Shown here piece after piece: positions 4,382 through 5,500 of a stretch of DNA of 5,500 nucleotides (its first letter is position 1; the number at the start of each line of letters is the position of its first letter). Both the position numbers and the translations under genes were made by a program. Source of the stretch: Oscillospiraceae bacterium (lineage in GTDB: Bacteria > Bacillota > Clostridia > Oscillospirales > Acutalibacteraceae); assembly GCA_009783605.1 (NCBI GenBank), contig WRDE01000164.1, positions 1 to 5,500 of the forward strand. Reading direction: 5' to 3'. The notes below the pieces were generated by a model. The model saw only the letters and a program-made list of their open reading frames with translations, had not been told where the DNA came from and searched no databases.

Positions 4382-5500
4382 ATGCAAAAAGAAGAAAAGA
4401 AAAAACAGAACGGCCAGCAAAAAAAACAGCGCGGCCGTCCGCCGAAAGCGGCGGTTGTCAATAAAACCGCCGCGGATTATAATGGGGCCGCTCCGGCGGA
4501 AACCGGGCCGGCTCCGGATAAGCGGCCCTCTCAAAAAAAGAAAAAGAACGCGGAGAATAATGGCCGGGTATTACCGGTGCGGCTGACCATTCTCGGCGGT
4601 CTCAATGAGATAGGTAAAAATATCGCGGCGCTGGAATACGGCGAGGACGCCCTGCTGATCGACTGCGGGATGGCGTTCCCGGACGACGAGATGCTCGGCG
4701 TGGATATCGTACTGCCGGATTTCACCCATATTGAGAAGATCCGCGACCGTATCCGCGGCGTGGTGATTACCCACGGGCATGAAGACCATATCGGCGGACT
4801 GCCGTATCTGCTGAGAGAGTTCGATCTGCCGGTATACGGCAGCAAGCTGACGCTGGCTTTAGTCAACGCCAAGCTGCGGGAGCACGGGCTGAGCGGCAAA
4901 CGGCAGTTGAATATTGTCAAACAGGGCCAGATTGTGGATTTCGGCGGTATGTCGGTGGAATTTATCCCGGTCAACCATTCGATCCCCGACGCGATGGCCC
5001 TCGCCATTAAAACGCCGCAGGGTTACATCGTCCATACCGGCGATTTCAAGATCGACTGCACCCCGATTTCCGGGCGGATGATCGACCTGACCCGGTTCGG
5101 CACGCTGGGGGAGGAAGGGGTGCTGGCGCTGCTGGCCGATTCCACCAACGCCGAGCGGCCGGGCTATACCCCCTCGGAGCGGGTGGTGGGCGAGAGCTTC
5201 AACAGCCTGTTCAAGATGGCCGAAAGCAAACGGATCATCATCGCCACCTTCTCCTCCAACCTCCACCGGATCCAGCAGATCGTCGACGCGGCGGAGCAGC
5301 TGGGCCGCAAGGTGGCGGTCTCCGGCCGCAGTATGATCACCTTTGTGGATATCGCCCAAGAGTTGGGCTACCTCAACCTGCCTGCCGGGCTGCTGATTGA
5401 CATCGACGTGGTCAACCGCTACCCCAAGGACGAGGTCATCATCATCACCACCGGCAGCCAGGGGGAACCCATGTCGGCGCTGACCCGGATGGCTTTTTCC
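4382..5500 (+). CDS. rnj: Ribonuclease J, N-terminal 373 residues, 3' end outside window
   Basis: RNase J is a metallo-beta-lactamase/beta-CASP ribonuclease with 5'-to-3' exonuclease and endonuclease activity in mRNA decay and rRNA maturation. The core starts near residue 65 with VRLTILGGLNEIGKN. Visible motifs are LIDCGMAFPDDEMLGVD, the zinc motif HGHEDH (131-136), NHSIPD (His199), HTGDFKID (His218, Asp221), LLADSTN and, in the beta-CASP part, ATFSSNLHRIQQI, VSGRSM and TTGSQGEPMSALTRMA. All visible catalytic residues are intact. Compared with B. subtilis RNase J1, HGHEDH is shifted by about 57 residues because of an N-terminal tail rich in Lys, Gln, Asn and Ala. The tail has lysine runs at 6-8 and 52-55 and an AT-hook-like RGRPPK at 17-22. 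Such basic tails occur in clostridial RNase J and probably aid RNA binding. The family is about 555 residues plus the tail, so the rest of beta-CASP and the C-terminal domain are missing. It has its own promoter and leader. Confidence 0.97.
   Translation, partial: MQKEEKKKQNGQQKKQRGRPPKAAVVNKTAADYNGAAPAETGPAPDKRPSQKKKKNAENNGRVLPVRLTILGGLNEIGKNIAALEYGEDALLIDCGMAFPDDEMLGVDIVLPDFTHIEKIRDRIRGVVITHGHEDHIGGLPYLLREFDLPVYGSKLTLALVNAKLREHGLSGKRQLNIVKQGQIVDFGGMSVEFIPVNHSIPDAMALAIKTPQGYIVHTGDFKIDCTPISGRMIDLTRFGTLGEEGVLALLADSTNAERPGYTPSERVVGESFNSLFKMAESKRIIIATFSSNLHRIQQIVDAAEQLGRKVAVSGRSMITFVDIAQELGYLNLPAGLLIDIDVVNRYPKDEVIIITTGSQGEPMSALTRMAFS

Noticed and set aside
4237..4464. 75-codon frame overlapping the RNase J start
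   Set aside because: It has no ribosome site and runs out of frame through the N-terminus of RNase J, whose own start is well supported.
4531..5359. Antisense frames opposite RNase J (4531-5007 and 4859-5359)
   Set aside because: They are shadows of the conserved RNase J frame, with Pro/Ser/Arg- or His/Gly/Arg-rich low-quality sequences.

Overview
The window comes from a GC-rich bacterial chromosome. It reads like a Gram-positive anaerobe of the Clostridia (Oscillospirales-like), although a Negativicutes or other deep Firmicutes host is not excluded. The reasons are a GCSTN-type dihydroxy-acid dehydratase, a ribonuclease J with a lysine-rich N-terminal tail, strong Shine-Dalgarno sequences about 7 nt before each chosen start, and a near-consensus sigma-A promoter. 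The taxonomy is inference. All four recognisable genes are on the + strand.

Layout. (1) Bases 1-1071 hold the C-terminal two thirds of ilvD, the dihydroxy-acid dehydratase of branched-chain amino acid synthesis. (2) Bases 1160-1597 hold a small membrane-anchored protein of the DUF2500 type. It lies in a strikingly AT-rich island (about 1072-1745). (3) Bases 1746-3974 encode a 742-residue protein built like a sugar-phosphate nucleotidyltransferase + left-handed beta-helix + phosphomannomutase fusion. The signature motifs of both enzyme domains are eroded, so it looks like a pseudoenzyme or a repurposed regulator. (4) Bases 3922-4062 hold four direct copies of a 31-33 bp hairpin repeat. The first copy and part of the second are read as the end of the fusion protein and supply its stop codon. 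(5) Bases 4091-4381 form a regulatory block: AT-rich heptamer repeats, a promoter (TTGACA-N17-TATGAT), and a leader of about 225 nt with several inverted repeats. (6) Bases 4382-5500 hold the N-terminal part of ribonuclease J, open at the window edge, with a roughly 60-residue basic extension that contains an AT-hook-like RGRPPK motif.

The genes do not form one obvious pathway. They look like neighbouring housekeeping units separated by repeat-rich spacers. Three different tandem 7-bp repeats occur, at 1694-1728, 2024-2051 and 4091-4118, and one of them is inside the fusion gene. I see no CRISPR array, transposase, tRNA, rRNA or defence system. The most interesting points are the hairpin repeat with paired-arm changes that has overrun a gene end, the motif-less fusion protein, and the structured leader before the RNase J gene.
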